A program made the position numbers and the translations under genes. From Cyanophora paradoxa (Eukaryota > Glaucocystophyceae > Cyanophorales > Cyanophoraceae): a DNA stretch of 64,000 bases. The DNA is taken from positions 1 through 64,000 of the forward strand of contig QPMI01000241.1 in NCBI GenBank assembly GCA_004431415.1, in the 5' to 3' direction. Under the pieces are notes generated by a model. It did not search any database. It was not told where the DNA came from and was given only the letters and a program-made list of their open reading frames with translations. Shown in pieces: positions 1 to 11,272 of this stretch. Every line of letters begins with the position of its first letter. The first letter of the stretch is position 1.

Positions 1-35
1 ATAAAGCTATGCATGAGAGCGCGAACATTAATCGA

Positions 36-1316
36 TTACCTTATCTGAAGGCATGTAGAGGGTGAGGAAGAAGAGGAGGAATTTGTTAAATCAACATAAC
101 CAGACTGGGCAATTTTCGAATCGCCTTTTCTCCATCAAGGCAGAAAGGCAATCCTGAAAGGACATAGCGATCAGCAACCTTATCCATGTTAGAGCATTTG
201 AAGGCATCAGCAATTAGCTCAGCACCTTTGAGTAGGGAAATTGGCTCAGTGGCAAAAAGTCGCTGACCATTTATTTCAGTTGTAATGTGTCTTTTGGAGT
301 TGGCATAGGTCTTAAGAACACTGTGGGAGCCATTGGATTTTCAACAGTTGCATTATCACGAACTGAAACAAGCAGAGCATATACAAGACCCTGAGATTTG
401 AGAGAGGTTAATTCGATTGGGTTGGGCATTGCCCTTAGCAGGGAAAGCAATAGCATCAACAAATCCAATATCAAGGGAGGAATAGCCATGCCAGTAGTCT
501 TAACTTTTTCAATTACAGTAGCGAAAAGCTCATCAGAAACATTAATAGCATGCATAAAGGCGAGGAGAAGTAATTGAATTCAGGAGTTGTTGCCCAAAGA
601 GTAAAGTCTGTGATGTTTTGACCAACATTTGCCAGAACAGTTTCAGCAGGGGCAGTTCCAAGACATCATCTTTTGAATAATCTACATCAGCTGCTGCAAC
701 AGTAAGACCACGACCACCATAGGATGTTTCAACATAACCTTTCCAGCATCCTTAAACCAAACAGTAACAACCATTTCACCAGATAAGCACCAAAGGGGAA
801 GGTAGTGATTTAGCCAAGGCACTGGAATTTCAAACGAAAAATGAGCCACCAAGTCGGTTGGTTCCATGAGCAGGGATGCCATGAACCATGCCCATTGATC
901 GTTTCTTTTTAGCTAGTTGATCCTCCGAATAATAGACAGGGGGAAATGAGCAAGGAAATCAGATGGAATATGGTAGGTGTAAGATCCATAGGTAATTTCA
1001 AGTCGCTGAACTAAAGCACCAACTGGGCGAGTGTATCCATTGCGAACTAGGTCAGTATCACCAGCAAAAGTGATAGCTGGAAGGTCAAAAGCAAGTTCGA
1101 GTTTTCCACAGAAATTGTAGCGAGGTAGCTTGAAGGAAATGCGATTTCCTACATTATTTGTGAAAGTATTGCTGGATTCACAACAACTAGAACTGGCTTA
1201 GACTTGGATTCGAGACCAAGCATAAGGGAGTTATCCAGGAAAAAGGCTTTCGCCTCCTCTGGGGTTGTTAGGGCTTCTTTCAGCGAAAGTCTTTGAAGAG
1301 TGGAAGTGATATCCAT
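36..1316 (-). pseudogene. Major-capsid-like (double jelly-roll) gene, frame-broken
   Basis: The start ATG at 1316 is followed by MDITSTLQRLSL. About four reading-frame changes follow (near 1150, 910, 690 and 450) before stops at 86 or 36, depending on frame. Pieced by frame only, the product would be about 410-425 residues. Capsid-like features are a segment beginning GNRISFKLPRY with an LPAI strand, then VGALVQRLEITYGSYTY, and then IPVPWL followed by LPLWCLSGEMVVTVWF. This order matches the first jelly roll of viral double-jelly-roll capsid proteins (IPR strand, iG..li..iel.igG, IPLPF...LPL). The second jelly roll is less clear. The adjoining virion-type gene reads in the same direction. It could instead be another beta-rich virion protein; the family call is from motif memory without an alignment. 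Confidence 0.5.
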
Positions 1317-1370
1317 TATATTCTCCTTTTATTATACTGCAACATAAAAAATCTACCAATGATCCTTAAT

Positions 1371-2368
1371 TTATGCGAAGTTTGTAATAACTGGATAGGA
1401 AGGGTGAAGCTGCGACATTCTCATCTTATAGTATTCATAAACTGGGTCCCCAGCTGGCTCATCACCATAGCGAATTTCAAAGGTAAGATGAACAGGTTGA
1501 CCCTCAAATCAATTGGTTCATTAACAGCATTCACAATATCAACCGAGAAAGTGGATAATCCAACCTTCTTATTATAGTATTTGTAAAGTGGATGAGCCTC
1601 TGTCGAATTGTAAACTACATGCTCACCATAATCTTTGTCAGGGACCACTATTTTATGGAAGTAACCAGTCAGAGACCATCCCCACATTGCACCAGATCAC
1701 CCAGCTCCTTTACTCTCACAAACAAAACACTGTCCCTGGTCTTTCAGGCTCAAATGAAGATATAATACGTTTACTCGAGTCCAGTAAAGATTCCATCAGT
1801 GAGAGCATCATAGAACCTGTGATTGATTGGGGAATTACCATATCTTCCAGGATCAAGACCAAGCAGTCTAGCTGAACTTAACAGCTTTTGGATTGTTTTC
1901 AGTTTGGGTTTACAGCAAGTGAGAAAGCCAGGTAAAACTTTTTTTCGGTGGAATATAATTCGTTTCAGTGACTCATCCCATTTGCAGCGAACAGATGGTT
2001 AGGATTTCTGCATTAAATTTTCATTTATAACATTCACCAGCTGTTGGTGGTTTGGATGGGGGTTTCGCGATTTACAATGAATTGTTTTCATTGTTCAAAA
2101 TCAGCAGCTGGGCGAGTTGTTGGAATTCCTGTAGTTCCAGCTCCCGCAAGCTCTTCAGAATAATAAATACTAAAAGTGTTGTCAAACTGTTATATCTCCT
2201 GCTTTGTTTCACCACTCCCATAGGGATGCTGTTATAAAATTCGGCTGAGACCAGTCTCACAGCCCTCACATTCTCATAAGTACTGGGGAGTCTAGCCACA
2301 AAGCTTGATGTGGGACCATCACCAGAGATTGTATTAAATGAGCTAACCTCGATGTAATCCACAGGCAT
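1371..2368 (-). pseudogene. Virion-type protein of the NID-S/T-R / PNSIY family, copy 1, frame-broken
   Basis: The ATG at 2368 opens MPVDYIEVSSFNTIS, then an R-LPSTYENVRAVRLVSAE segment and FYNSIP. The pattern 'lP..y.NV..v.L..aE.pNSiy' is a recurrent N-terminal signature of uncharacterised structural proteins in algal giant viruses and related polinton-like viruses. The frame changes near 2185 and again near 2070. Coding-like sequence resumes as a segment containing KIVVPDKDYGEHVVYNSTEA (1540-1660) and, after one more shift near 1480, ends NFA-stop at 1371. Total coding length would be about 330 codons. It is divergently arranged with, and related to, the plus-strand gene at 2397. Function is inferred only from family; capsid or internal virion roles are possible. 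Confidence 0.5.
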
Positions 2369-2396
2369 TCTTCTTTATCTATATTTATATATTAAA
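2369..2396. promoter_or_regulatory. Shared divergent promoter
   Basis: Only 28 bp separate the two start codons of the divergent paralogous virion-type genes. The interval is almost pure A/T with overlapping TATA-like stretches (tatatttatatatta), so it can act as a bidirectional late-type promoter. Mapping by sequence only; no transcript evidence. Confidence 0.5.
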
Positions 2397-3328
2397 ATGA
2401 ACCGGCTCGTTAATATTGATAGCAGGGATAGAAGCCAAGGACAAAATGAAAACTCTTACAGGGTCACCCTCACAACTCCAGTAGAGAGACCAAGGAATGG
2501 CAAGGGTTCTATATGCAGAGATTCCAAACAGCATCTATAACAGTGTGGGAACTGATCATCTAACAGTTTCAGTTTAATTACCAAGATGGTTCATATAACA
2601 AGTGATCACACAACAAGTGTATCCCCTTCCCAGTGGCTACATCAATCAGGGTCATTTTGGGGAACACACCCTTATAATTATGGGCTGAACTATTCAAGCT
2701 TCCAAACCATTGCAGGCAAACAGTAGCTTTTTGAGTTCAAGATATTCTATAACCCAACTACCTATAAAGTGGAGTTTTACAGTAACCATGAGTTTCGTTT
2801 TATTGCAAGCAACCAGAGAATAGGGAAGCTTTTGGGTGTAAGTTCTACTGAATACACCAATGGGTATTATAGCACTCCTCCTGTTGTGGATCACCCTATC
2901 GACCTGAGAACCTGTTAAAGTATGATGGCAAACCTATTACACCTGATCACCCAGCATGGGGAATCACCTTCTCAGGACCCAGACTCTCCTCAAAGCCCTT
3001 GCAGTATTATTTCACCAGTAATAAGATGTCTGATATGAATGCTGAGCAGTATCTGTACATGCATATTAAAGAGCTTGCCCCCTTTGCCAGCAGACACAAT
3101 ATAATTCCGAAATCGCAACCACAAAACCAGGGAGCTATCCTAAGATTGCAATTGAGTAAGGATATAGGTGGCTATGTTTACCATAGTGGTGAGCATGCAG
3201 AATTTATTCAAATCAATGACAGAAACCTGGTGATAAGGGAACTCACAGTTGAGTTTAAAGATTACTTTGGTGAACTGATTGATATGAATGGAATCGATAA
3301 TTCGTTTCAGTTGGAGTTTATCGAATAA
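2397..3328 (+). pseudogene. Virion-type protein of the NID-S/T-R / PNSIY family, copy 2, frame-broken
   Basis: The product starts MNRLVNIDSRDRS, followed by YRVTLTTPVERP. After a one-base frame change near 2505 it reads VLYAEIPNSIYNSVG, the family hallmark. Further shifts occur near 2570-2900. The last 109 codons (2999-3328) are intact and carry a typical C-terminal half: repeated short beta strands including YLYMHIKEL, ELTVEFKDYFGELIDMNG and a final SFQLEFIE. The stop at 3326-3328 overlaps the convergent patatin gene by 11 bp. Roughly 305 codons in all. It is paralogous to the minus-strand neighbour. The role is probably virion structure; this is family-level inference. Confidence 0.55.
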
Positions 3329-4869
3329 AGGCACCTGTGAAATCAACTCTCATTGTGGGAGCATTCACATACACAAGGGGATAAATGCGAATATATTTGA
3401 TTCTGAGAGAGAAACCTATGTAAAAAGCATCCTTGATGCTGAGAGGAAATCCACTCAATAGAGCCACATCACCAGAGTTGTGAGCATTGTTAATGTTCTC
3501 ACAGACATATATTTTGTTTTGCCCATCTGATCGAATAAAAGACCAGTTGATCCCATCAGTGGATGTTGCCACATTGAAAGTCTTAATAAAAGCATTTGTT
3601 TCCCCTGATCCATAGGCAATCACAGATGAGAGTTCAAAAGTATATGGAAAAGCAACTTGAAGGTATTCAGTGGAGTTTCCCATATTTGTTCAGGAGCATA
3701 GGCTCCAGCTTCCCAGCCAAATGCTGAAGGTCTTGCCATGAAAGGCTCTTTACCTGTCACAGAGGATGAGGCAGTAAAGGCATCATCTGCAAGCTGATAC
3801 CAATTAGCATCTAAAGGAGGTGACTCTGTGAGAGTGGATGAGATGTAAGCCTTTGTAGGGTTCTTTAGTTCATAGTTTGCTACTAGAAGACTGCAAAGCT
3901 TATTAATCATATCATTGTTTGCTGCTATGTATGTTTCAGTGAATGCTAGCATATCTGGGATCTTAGATGTGTCATCCAGAGAGCTTACAATGTGATTTGG
4001 AAGAGGGACTGATAGCCTATAGTATCTTCCATAATCCTGATCATAGTTGTAGGGTAACAACTCCTCCATCTTATCAAGGGCAGAAAGCTCACTTGCAGCC
4101 ATGAGCATGTTAATCAATGGGCTTCCATCTGTTGAGGCAATCCATGAGAGAATTCCCCAGCTGTTCACAGTCTCATAAGCATAACCCACATAATCAGACT
4201 CTAAATGTGGGTCCACCTCACCACAAGAGATGCTTATTACTATAATATCATCATCATCACTGTAAATCTTCTTTGCATGGCTGTAACCACACACACTGGG
4301 ATTATTGTTTCCCGAAATGGCACCATCAATGAGACAGACAAATACCCCCTGATTGAAATCAACAATGCTTACAGGAGAGAAATATGTAGGAGCAGCAGAA
4401 GTAGCCCTAGCAGCAATCTTACAAGGCAGAAAGCTGTAATTGTTATCATTTGTGATAAATTTGGTTTCATATTCTGAGTATCAAAGATGTAATCACAATG
4501 TCCTTTAAGGAATCCTGTATTAGTGATTCACCAGTAACTGAATTGATTGCAGTCTCCAGGGTCCCACATCATATTTTGTATTAAAAAGGGCATTTTCGAT
4601 GATATTTCGAGGATTTGCGAAAATCAAGGGCAGTTGAGTTAGGTAAATATTGTGTAAATCGTTTGCTGTCAGTTTAGGTTCACCTGGTTTATCAGGATGC
4701 CTTATATTCAAACCTATTGCAATGATCCCACCAGTGGAAGTTCCACTCACAAGATCCACAAGATCGATTATTCTCCTGCCAGTTCGATTTTCGATTTCTT
4801 TGAGCAGCCTGGTTATGATAATGCCCTTGCACCTCCCCCTGACAAACTGAGAACTACTTTGAGAGGCAT
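3318..4869 (-). pseudogene. Patatin-like phospholipase fused to an F5/8 type C (discoidin) domain, frame-broken
   Basis: Starting at ATG 4869, the gene shows every landmark of a patatin lipid acyl hydrolase in order: the oxyanion-hole loop SLSGGGAR (about residues 7-14), the nucleophile elbow GTSTGG with the catalytic Ser (4735-4752), the segment ARATSAAPTYFSP (4390-4435) and the DGAISGNNNPS loop holding the dyad Asp (4310-4345). A helical C-terminal lipase part follows, then an F5/8C beta-sandwich at 3318-3760 with TEYLQVAFPYTF, STDGINW and YIRIYPL. Such lectin-like modules bind lipid head groups or glycans, so the enzyme may be tethered to membranes during entry or exit. Frame changes near 4815, 4550, 4475, 4435 and 3685 break the frame; they could be decay or assembly errors. 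It is convergent with the upstream gene and divergent from the fibre gene. Confidence 0.7.
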
Positions 4870-4912
4870 CTTTTACTTATCAGGAATTTTATAAATCCAT
4901 ATAGTAAAAGCC

Positions 4913-7900
4913 ATGAGCTTCAATACCCACCCAATCTAGAAACCATTCAAGATGATAATGCAAGCAGCACCAAGCATGTGAACTTTGATAATATTAAAGT
5001 AAAGGGTTCAGTTTCGATTGACCACAGTTCCGATAATTCATCCAAGACTCAATCAAGGGAGCATGCTTTATCTGTGAATCAAACCGATCCAGATAAGGAG
5101 GAAGTCAGTGTAGCTTTTAGCTTGGGTAATGTGAAAGCAAACCAAGTGGCAGAGATCAAAGCAACAAGAAGGAGACCTAGGAAACTAAAAACCAGTGGCA
5201 CTCACCCAGATATACCTTCTAGTTTGATAGTGGTCGATTGATTTTCAATGTTCAAGATGAGCAGGGCAAACAGAACACAGGTTTGCGAATTTACAATGAG
5301 GCAGCACTGCAAAAGCTGAGGTCCCCCAAGTATTGCAAGTGGGTCCATTGCCAACACAAATCAGGTCTCCTACACAAATGATGTCTACCCCAAGGATATT
5401 ACATATGACTTTGCAAGGAATGAGCCTTTTGGGTTCTTTACTCCAAAAGATGTCCATCAAAAAAAGCCATCAATTACAATCAACAGTAGCCCCAGTCAAC
5501 CAGTAGCAATCCATTTACATCCTGATCTTGTTGAAATGGATAGGCACCTTTTGCCTTTGTATAGCAATGTGAAAGACCTTGGAATTCGAACCAGGCAATG
5601 GCGAAATATCCATGGCAGCAATGTGTATGCAAATGGAGAGAAGCTTGTAAGTGAGAAGACCATAAGAGAGATCTTTGAGTATTATGGACCTGTCCCAGTT
5701 CCCTTCCCTCTTCCATGGGATCCACCGGATTTAACACCGAAAAAGCAACCAGGCAGAGAGTACACAGCAACTGAAGATGTAGCCTTTGGGCAGCATATTG
5801 TGAGTTGGGAGCAAGTTCGCAATAAACCTATAATTGAACCCAGAAAGCAAATAGATGAGCAGTATTTACCTCCTGAAGTCGATATATTAGAGCTTGATGA
5901 ATATCAATTCGTCCCAGATGAGGAAGAGTATTTACCAGATGGTTTTGACCCACAAGAATATGAATATGATCAATTTGACCCCAATGAGGAGGAGATACTA
6001 CCAGATGGCTTAGATCCACAAGAGTTTGAGTATGAGCAGAACTATGAACCTGATGAGGAGTATTTACCTGATGGTCATGATCCACCAGCTGTTGACTATG
6101 AGCAACCTTATGAACCCCATGAGGAATTGTTACCAGATGGATTTCGACCTGAGATCTGGGAGTTCTTTCCTGATTATGAACAAATTAATAATAAACCTGC
6201 AAAGTATCCCCCAGAGGATCACAATCATGATTGGGATGAGATCTTAGGCAAACCTCAAAAGTATCCACCAGAGGATCACAGGCATGATTGGGGAGAAATT
6301 GATGGAATACCAGAAGAATTTCCACCAATCAAACATGAACACACTTGGGATGAGATTAATGACCAACCAGAATTCGCAAAAGTGGAGCCTCTTGATAACT
6401 TGGGGGTTTCTCTTTATCAGACTTGTAATGTCCCAGAAAGAATCTTTTTGAATGAACACTATGTACATGTGAATGGGACACTTGCAAATTCAGCTATGAG
6501 AGGACCACTTCATATTAGGACATTACCAGGCTCTTATAATCCACCACCTGAACCAGGAGCAACCATACCAAATATCTTTGTGTCAAGCTACATGGAGGCT
6601 GACATTCCCACAGATACATTCAGAGTCCCAACAGACCCAGCAACCTACCAAACTTTAACTCTGCTATACAGGTTCATGTTGCAGATGTAAGCAGTTTAGA
6701 TGGCTCAAGACCAATGATAGTTTTCAGTCGAGATAAATATTCCTACATTCCCACAGTGGGAACTGCAAATGATAACTATGGGAGGGCAGAGCTTGCATGG
6801 ATCAAAACGAATTATGGTGGGTTCTTGAAGCCAATCAAAGAATGGCTGCAAAAAACATACACAATGAGAGCATTTCGAGAGTGGTCACAGAGGATTACCT
6901 TACTGCAGTAATCCTTGTTAATTTTGTAACCCTTGCTATGCTTGATCAATTTATTACAGAAGCTGAACTTGCAGCAGAACTATCCAAATATCTCCCTCTT
7001 GTGGGTGGGACAATCACAGGAAACCTCACAGTTAATAGTAATATTTACAGTAGCAATATAGAGACCAGCAATTTGAAAGTAAATGGAATCCTCACAATTG
7101 GCTCTTGCAATTTCAATACCATGAATCAGGTTTACGAAGAATGGTATGATGTCCACCAAGCTTTGATCCAGCATCAAATATCTCGAACTGCATTTTTGCT
7201 TGGAAGGCATCAGGAGTACCAGGTCAATCAGCAATGTATACAACTATAGTAAGCAGAGTCCCGAATTCAGTTGTTCCAGACTTGTTTATCTCCGGAGCCA
7301 GTTCCTATTACACCAATCCCGAAATCAACAACCAAGTTAGTGTTTCAAACCCAACAGGCACTTTTTATGCATATACCTCTGCTGCAAGAACTATTGATTT
7401 CTCAAATGGGCTTACATTTTCTTTGTGGGAAAATATCATCCAACTGCCTCTTCTATGCAAGTTCACTTGAGACTTTACAGAAGCGCCTTTCCATCACGAT
7501 ATTGTTATTATGGGCAACATCTTCTACTGCTATTGGAATGAACCAGTTCACTATTAATGGAGCATCCCAAACCCGCCCAGTTATTACGGTTCCTTCTTTA
7601 ATAAATACATGGTATTACACTGACCAAACAATTACTTCCAGCAGCTACACAGTCGGGTTAAATGGAGTAGATATTGAAACACTTGTAGGAACAAATTATC
7701 TACCAGATAATACTGTCAATCATTTCGGATTTGGTAATATTGTGAATGGTGGTATTTCCGAGTTGATTGTTTTCAATAGGGCTTTGACAACTTCTGAAAA
7801 GAATGCTGTGAGGTATTACATTCAACAAAAATATGGATTCACTCATACCCAGACTCTGAATATTTACAGAGGATTAAAAATAACCTCACCTGATACTGTA

Positions 7901-10900
7901 ATAGATTACCTTACAGTTACAAGCAATGCAAATTTACCACATCATCCAACCTCTAATGTGGTTCAAGGTTGGATTCAAAATCACACTCACACAAAAGCCC
8001 AGATTACAGATTTTGCCCATACTCACACAAAAGACCAAATAACAGATTTTGCCCATACTCACACAAAAGACCAAATAACAGATTTCGCCCATACTCACAC
8101 AAAAGACCAAATAACAGATTTCGCCCATACTCACACAAAAGACCAAATAACAGATTTCGCCCATACTCACACAAAAGACCAAATAACAGATTTCGCCCAT
8201 ACTCACACAAAAGACCAAATAACAGATTTCGCACATACTCACACCAAAGATCAGATCACAGATTTTGCCCATACTCACACCAAAGATCAGATCACAGATT
8301 TCGCCCATACTCATTTATGGGAGCATATCACAAATCCTCCATTAACCTTCCCACCTGATTCACACACTCATGATTACTCAACAATAACCAATAGCAACCA
8401 CAGACACCCTTGGAGTCAAATAGATGAACAACCAACTTTTGCATCATCAGGCAATATTTTGACAGACTTTACAAATGGTGTGAGTCTCTACCAGAGTAAT
8501 ACCATACCTGAAAGGCTACAACTAAATGATTATTATGTCAATCGAAAAGGCATTGATGCAGGGACCACAATGGAAGGTGAATTATACATCAAACAACCAA
8601 CAAGAATCCAAATGATTTCAGCAGGTGGTGTTGGGGTGATTGATACCAATCCAGGCATCTTCTTAACAAGTTATTATAATGAGGACATCCCATTGACATC
8701 AGGATTACCACCTCTCCCATCTGATCCAGCAGCATATGATGACAAGGATGCCATTATGCAAGTAAATGTAACAGATGTCAGTGCAACTGATGGCTCCAGA
8801 CCTAAAATAATATTCAGTCGATCCAAATTCAATTATGTCCCACTTGCGGGGCAACCATCAGATAACTATGGGAAATGCGAAATGTCCTGGATTAAAACAT
8901 TAGCAGGAGGAGCCTTAGAAGTCAATCAGAGGATGGCAGCAAAAAACTTACACAATGAGACCCTCTCTGGTGTTGTTACAGATGATTATTTAGAAAACAA
9001 AGATTATGTAACAAATACAGAATTACAATTAGCTCTTACAGATGTTGTAACAGATACCGAATTAACAGCAGCTCTTGGGAATTATTTACCTCTTACAGGT
9101 GGAACTGTAACAGGAACTGTGAATGCTACCACTTTACAAATTGGTGGAACCACAATACCAAAAGGTTACGATTTCGACCAATTAGATGTGGTTTCGACAG
9201 ATAGAAGCGCAAATAATTGGAACTTAGGATGGACACCAAGAACCGGACAAACAGGATGTTATACAACACCACAAAATGATGAAGATTGTAGCGCTTGTTG
9301 GATGAGGTGGAATGTCCCCACAGGAATGAAAACGTTTTATATTCAAACCATGTGTTGGTCTAATTGTAGATATTTTGACATCTATGGTCAAACAGCTAAT
9401 GGTAATCAACATTTCCTTCGGCGTTTAAATGTTTATCAAGGTATTCAAGCATCAGTACATGATGGAACACAATCCAGTATACTTTTCATCTCTATTAACT
9501 GTGAGTTTTACACAAAAATATATGTTCAAGGTCGAAAAGGTAGAATCCATCTTACGGGGGTTTTCGGTTGGAGTAGACAGAGAGCAACCGACAATGAATT
9601 GGGCATGATCTCTTGGGATAATATATTTAGCAAACCGTCATTTTATTCAGCCGCAGACCTTCCACAAACCGCAACATGGACAACTAATACATGGTTAAAA
9701 TCAGCAGATGCAGTCGAGCGAATTTGGTTTGGTAATGGCGATTGCACATATATACGAGGGAGACCAAATGGTGATGGTGTCTCAATTGAATTCAGAAACT
9801 CAGCAGATGGAGCAATTTTAAAGTCTTATAACAATGGTAACTTTTGGGTGAATAACACTATTACAGCACCCACTATTAATGCTACTACCAAACTCCAAAT
9901 AAACGGTAATGATGTCCCAAAGTTTCACACAGCAGATAAAACAGTAGGAGCAATTGAGTTTAATAGATGTTCTCAGGGTTGGAGCTATCATTGGGGGACA
10001 TCATGGGATCCATATTATAATTATGGTTCATATGTCTATAATGATCAATATGATGACCAAACTTCTACCGCTTGGATGGACTTCGATATACCCGATGGAT
10101 ACCTGTCAGGAACAGCATTTTTAACTTATTTACCTTGGACTTCGTCACGACTTTTTGAAATTTGGGGAGTTAATAGACAAGGGAATGAAGTTTTTATTAC
10201 ATCAGTGAATAGTTATCAACCATACGCCACATCGCCTGATAATAACCACAGTGGGTTAAATAATGTTCCAATACATCTTGGAAATCGATTTCTCACTATT
10301 CGGATTAGACCAAAGATTGGAAGAGTTCATATTATGGGTATTAGTTACATGAAAATTTGGGTTGGACATAGTTATGGCGGTCACACCGGCTATATTCATT
10401 GGAATAACGTTTATAGTAAACCAAATATCTTAACAGGAACTGTGGGGACTTGGTTTAGTTCAAGTGATGGATACCATCGTATCCATTTCGGTAACCAAAC
10501 TTCTACATATTTGAAAGGAGGGGGAGATATTCCCCTTGTATTCCGAAATGAACAAGATACTGATATTTGTTACATGTATCATGGAGGATGGATGTGGATT
10601 GGAGGTTATTTAACACAAGGAAGTGACATAAGATACAAAACCGATATTAAAAAGATAACCGGCGCTCTTTCAGCGATTGAGAAATTAGAAGGAGTGAGTT
10701 TTAAACGAATTGGAAGTGAAAAAGATGGAGTTAAATTAGGTTTAATTGCACAAGATGTTCAAAAGGTAATACCAGAGGTAGTTAATGTTAAAAAAGACGA
10801 TGGCTACCTATCTCTTGAATACACAGGTTTAATTCCAGTTCTCATTGAAGCTGTGAAGGAGTTGTCCCAAAAATGCAAAGATCTACAGGATCAAATAGAC

Positions 10901-10924
10901 CAAATTAAAAATGTCAAAGTATAA
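4913..10924 (+). CDS. Tail-fibre-like adhesin with C-terminal S74 intramolecular chaperone (frame-broken in its 5' part)
   Basis: This is a gene of about 2,000 codons. The last 1,130 or so codons (from about 7525) are uninterrupted; the 5' 2.6 kb needs shifts near 4935, 5222, 5325, 6650, 6835, 7197, 7425 and 7500. Order of parts: an acidic Tyr/Pro-rich region with repeated LPDG-D-PQE-YE units (5880-6170); H-W-EI--KP--PP fibre repeats (6190-6390); an adhesin module (6343-7060); a LamG/ConA-like segment (7250-7850); nine HTHTKDQITDFA repeats; a second copy of the adhesin module (8400-9120); two related receptor-head-like modules (about 9150-9690 and 9900-10440); and an S74 domain. Such proteins trimerise and bind host surfaces, and the S74 part folds the trimer and then cuts itself off. 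The start chosen is the ATG at 4913, which needs one shift; an open frame also runs in from upstream. Confidence 0.7.
7982..8305 (+). repeat. Nine tandem 36-bp coding repeats in the fibre gene
   Basis: Nine head-to-tail 36-bp units encode HTHTKAQITDFA once and then HTHTKDQITDFA eight times, with no spacers. The His-x-His pairs every 12 residues are typical of metal-coordinated trimeric fibre shafts in phage and virus adhesins. The last two copies use different synonymous codons from the middle ones, so the middle block expanded most recently. Confidence 0.9.
10622..10924 (+). other. Peptidase S74 / intramolecular chaperone domain
   Basis: The last 100 residues begin with the SDIRYK signature at the self-cleavage site (S-D..K type) and continue with LGLIAQDVQKVIPEVV, LEYTGLIPVLIEAVKEL and a terminal coiled coil (LSQKCKDLQDQIDQI). 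This is the usual arrangement of S74 domains that drive trimerisation of fibres and endosialidases and are released by autoproteolysis. Confidence 0.9.
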
Positions 10925-10927
10925 TAA

Positions 10928-11233
10928 ATGGCGACCTATCCTCTTGGTGGAACCACCTATTCTACTGAGCCTGTTGCGCTTTCTTTTGATACAATCACCC
11001 TTGTAAACGCATTACAAACAGTTGAAAAGACGATTCAGCAAACCAATAAGCTCTCACCAGTTGTAAATGAGTATAAAAACCTCTTGGTTAATGTCCTTGC
11101 CAAATCTGCATATGGTGACCCTGTAGCTAAATACACTGAATGTGATAACAACATCAAAGCAATGACATCTAACCTTCAAACACTTTCAGTTGCCTACCAA
11201 TCCCTTGGATCGAATTTAATCACTTTGGCTTGA
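10928..11233 (+). CDS. Small helical protein of unknown function
   Basis: A 101-residue product starts three bases after the fibre stop codon, so it is almost certainly expressed with it. After a short Gly/Thr-rich N terminus, the rest is predicted helical with heptad-like spacing of Leu/Val (VNALQTVEKTIQQTNKL, NLLVNVLAKSAYG, NNIKAMTSNLQTLSVAYQSL). It has no signal peptide or membrane segment. I do not recognise the family. Position between the fibre and a pair of paralogous virion-candidate genes suggests a fibre chaperone or connector, which is inference from context only. Confidence 0.65.
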   Translation: MATYPLGGTTYSTEPVALSFDTITLVNALQTVEKTIQQTNKLSPVVNEYKNLLVNVLAKSAYGDPVAKYTECDNNIKAMTSNLQTLSVAYQSLGSNLITLA

Positions 11234-11272
11234 TTGCAGTTTATTTTTCTTTTCTTCTTAGTAAAAGAAGCA

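Noticed and set aside
1-60. Left terminal repeat of the virus at the window start
   Set aside because: Only a short attaatcgatta word resembles the right-end iterons; the palindrome and 391-bp repeats are not present, so the left end is outside the window.
7982-8305. Possible CRISPR array (36-bp repeats)
   Set aside because: Units are contiguous without spacers and encode a fibre repeat in frame.
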